Positions 61,704 to 64,000 of a stretch of DNA of 64,000 bases are shown in pieces. Each line of letters starts with the position of its first letter. Position 1 is the first letter of the stretch. The notes beneath the pieces were generated by a model. It did not search any database. It saw only the letters and a program-made list of their open reading frames with translations, and was not told the origin of the DNA. Source of the DNA: Bradysia coprophila (taxonomy: Eukaryota > Arthropoda > Insecta > Diptera > Sciaridae). The position numbers and the translations under genes were made by a program. The DNA is taken from assembly GCF_014529535.1 (NCBI RefSeq), contig NC_050736.1:4402001-4466000 (forward strand), in the 5' to 3' direction.

Positions 61704-64000
61704 CTAAACCAAAAGAATTAAAATTGAGCATTTTATTACATTTACCACAAAATGTTAAATTGTATGGCAGTAGGTACATTAAAGTGTTACATTGACCTTG
61801 TCAGTGCTATAATATTCCATCTGTTCCACAATGATATTGTAATCGAAATAATTTGAGTTCGAGAAAGTGTTTGCGTTGACATAAATTTCATGGAATTCAT
61901 TATCACGGATAATCAAGTTTAGAAGGCTAATTATATTATTTGTGTGGAAAACGTGCTCGTCGCTCTGGTTTTCTTCAAATGCTGTTGTATTAACCGTAAG
62001 ACTTAGTCCTTAGGCAATCGAAAATTATCTTCAATTTCTACTTACATACACCATTAGGAATTTGTAAATACTTTTGTCGAAAATTTTCTGTCTTTGGCAG
62101 AGTTAAAGGTACGTTCATTTCAAATAAAACGGGAACGCAAAATGTATGAATCGATGGGTAATCATGCCGCTTCAGTGAATGCTGAACAGCTAGGAATATT
62201 TTACCATTATACATGTTGTGTATGTAAATAATATGTGATATTACTGACGACGAAAAAAATCCTTTTTCGAATCGAATTAGTATGTCAACATTAGAAACCG
62301 ACGAAATGGAAAAACTCGAGTACTTTACAAAGAAAGTTTTATTTTTGGCGAAAGTGTATAAAGGAGGTAGCACCATAAGTAGATTTTGAGAGCGCAAAAA
62401 AAACCCATGACTGGGTAAATAAAACACAAAAGTTTTTATTACATTTTCGTTTTACACTGTCGTTTGTGTCAAAGACAATCGACAGAACACAGAGAAACTC
62501 TTTACCCTTTCAAAGTATCATTGAAACTCAAAAAAAATAATTTAATTAATTGTAAATGTCGATCAGAATTGCAGAGGCCGTTATATGAATGTATTGCCTA
62601 CTCCATACGAAAGTTGACCATAACATATCTGTTTGCTCGCTGCGGAAATTATCCTTTACTTGAAGTATATTTTTGGTAATATTTAGATGAATTCCATTCT
62701 GATAATCAACTAACGCATGAGACAGGTAATAAACTAGAGTACATTGGATGCTGCTACGTAATTCATTGATTTGGAAACAACTTTGTAATGCTCACAAACT
62801 CAATCATATATTTTTGAGCAAATTGCTTCGGTAACAGTTTTTCGATAAACGTAGTTGCATACACCGTCTTCGGATACTCACACCCATCGAAGAAACAGTT
62901 ACCGAAACTTGTTGCTCAAAAATCACACTTGCGAATCTACTTTTAGCACAAAATTGTTGCCTGATGTAATGAATTATTTTCGCAGCGTCCAATGTAATCT
63001 ACTGTTATGTACGACATATATTTGTGTATGGAAAGCAAACCCTCCAACATGGACAGATAAACAATTTTTTATTAGATCCTCAAATTGTTGTGCTCCTATT
63101 GCCTTGCCATAAATATATTATTTTGTCGAAGTCATTCAAGTAAAAAACTTTGAATGCTATAGACAAAATTAAATGCCTTTTGAATAAACTTGTTTTCTTC
63201 AATTTTATTTCCAATGATTGTCTAGACAATTTACGATTGAATCTAAATTTTTTCTTTTGATAAAAATAAAATTGATTTCGTTGTCGACAAGAATAGGAAG
63301 ACAAATCTTAAAATGAAATTTTTTGTAATAATTTTTTGTGTCCCAATATTGCCGAATTTTGATAATTTAACAATGGGACGAATAAAAAAATTATTGGCCA
63401 CATATACGGTGACCACAATGTCGTTCACATTTTTGCGGTCGGATTATTTCTATTTCGATTCTATTGAACATATTGAAGTAAAAAGATTAGTGAGTAGCAG
63501 TGAAAGTCTCAAAAATTGATTTCATAAAAACGTGCACTGAAATGCGTTATAGGGTATAAGCGTTATGAATGAAAAGTTTTATATAAGAACACGTAACGTG
63601 GTGTTTCCACAACGTTTGCCATTTCCAATAAGAAAATGGAATTTAACCCTTGTTATGAACGACACTTTCTTTTATTGAAAATCAAGCAAAAATGATGGAT
63701 GTCGTTTTATTACACATAAATTGGGTTCTACGCTCAGTGACATTCATGGAATATTGACTTTGATTTAAATTACAATTATTTTCAACTAATGACGCCTAGC
63801 CAATTTAATTGGGATTCTCAACTTTTCAGCGAGAAAATATTGTTTTTGGGGTAGGTAGTTCTTTCAATTCATTAATTAAATGAAATATCACAATCCAATT
63901 AAATCGGCTGTAGGCGATATGATGGACAGTGTTTTGTGATTGCACCAGAGTACACAATTAAATTTTATTGAGAAAATGATTTTTAAACTCTTTCTCCATT
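61704..64000. other. Intergenic right end, no host gene recognised
   Basis: AT-rich. A minus-strand open frame of 129 codons at 62038-62427 has no recognisable domain. The only structured feature is the hairpin element at 62730-63003. Confidence 0.5.
62730..63003 (+). mobile_element. Hairpin MITE related to the repeat upstream of Ndfip
   Basis: Outer ends GTACATTGGATGCTGC (left) and GCAGCGTCCAATGTAAT (right) are inverse, as are the inner TTTTTGAGCAA / TTGCTCAAAAA and GGTAACAGTTTTTCGAT / ATCGAAGAAACAGTTACC. Similarity to 13605-13965 extends left to about 62588. Confidence 0.75.

Noticed and set aside
62038-62427. 129-codon minus-strand frame
   Set aside because: Long for AT-rich DNA but dominated by Phe, Ser, Ile and Lys, with no domain or conserved-looking block.
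1-64000. CRISPR arrays, operons or bacterial origins
   Set aside because: The window is clearly eukaryotic (spliced genes); none of the direct repeats has the regular unit/spacer form of CRISPR.

Overview
This is eukaryotic, AT-rich nuclear DNA from an insect, most likely a dipteran. The evidence is the gene set: an Ndfip orthologue, a yellow-g-like MRJP gene, a Ly6 gene with short phase-conserved introns, MUL1, an FGGY kinase and a secreted S1 protease. The introns are short GT-AG introns and transposable elements are abundant. A lower-dipteran (fungus-gnat-like) source is my guess from the repeat style; the sequence does not prove it.

I could rebuild eight host genes exon by exon. From left to right they are: a TatD-family gene (+, 4785-9437), Ndfip (+, 13996-14613), a 21-finger C2H2 zinc-finger gene (-, 19248-21722), a GPI-type Ly6/uPAR protein (-, 23239-23971), MUL1 E3 ligase (+, 36715-38128), an FGGY carbohydrate kinase (-, 38208-40306), a chymotrypsin-like S1 protease (-, 42031-42976), and a yellow-g-like protein (-, 60496-61703). 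MUL1 and the FGGY gene converge tail to tail with 79 bp between stop codons. Every reconstructed coding sequence sums to a multiple of three and ends in a stop.

The rest is dominated by mobile DNA. The centrepiece is an apparently intact PIF/Harbinger transposon, about 28472-36398. It carries a two-exon DDE transposase (-) and a six-exon partner gene (+) that encodes two zeste/Myb-like DNA-binding domains, a 38-residue repeat array and a C-terminal helix. About eight copies of a shared motif (core TTGGAGATC / GATCTCCAA) sit in the element's non-coding parts and may be binding sites for its own proteins. Around it are several long foldback elements: one of 3.1 kb fills intron 1 of the TatD gene, two related near-palindromes lie at 24.7-26.2 and 27.0-28.3 kb, and a 3.8 kb element at 54.9-58.7 kb has ends built from 44-bp palindromic units. 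There are also many smaller hairpin MITEs (10.6, 11.8, 16.8, 22.3, 40.6 and 62.7 kb).

From 43 to 60 kb I find no convincing host gene. That stretch holds tandem repeats (165, 476 and 86 bp periods), hairpins, a 5'-truncated RTE-like reverse-transcriptase fragment and a degenerate tRNA-like sequence. All coordinates for exons are read from splice consensus and reading frame by eye; homology calls come from recognised family motifs, not from a database search.
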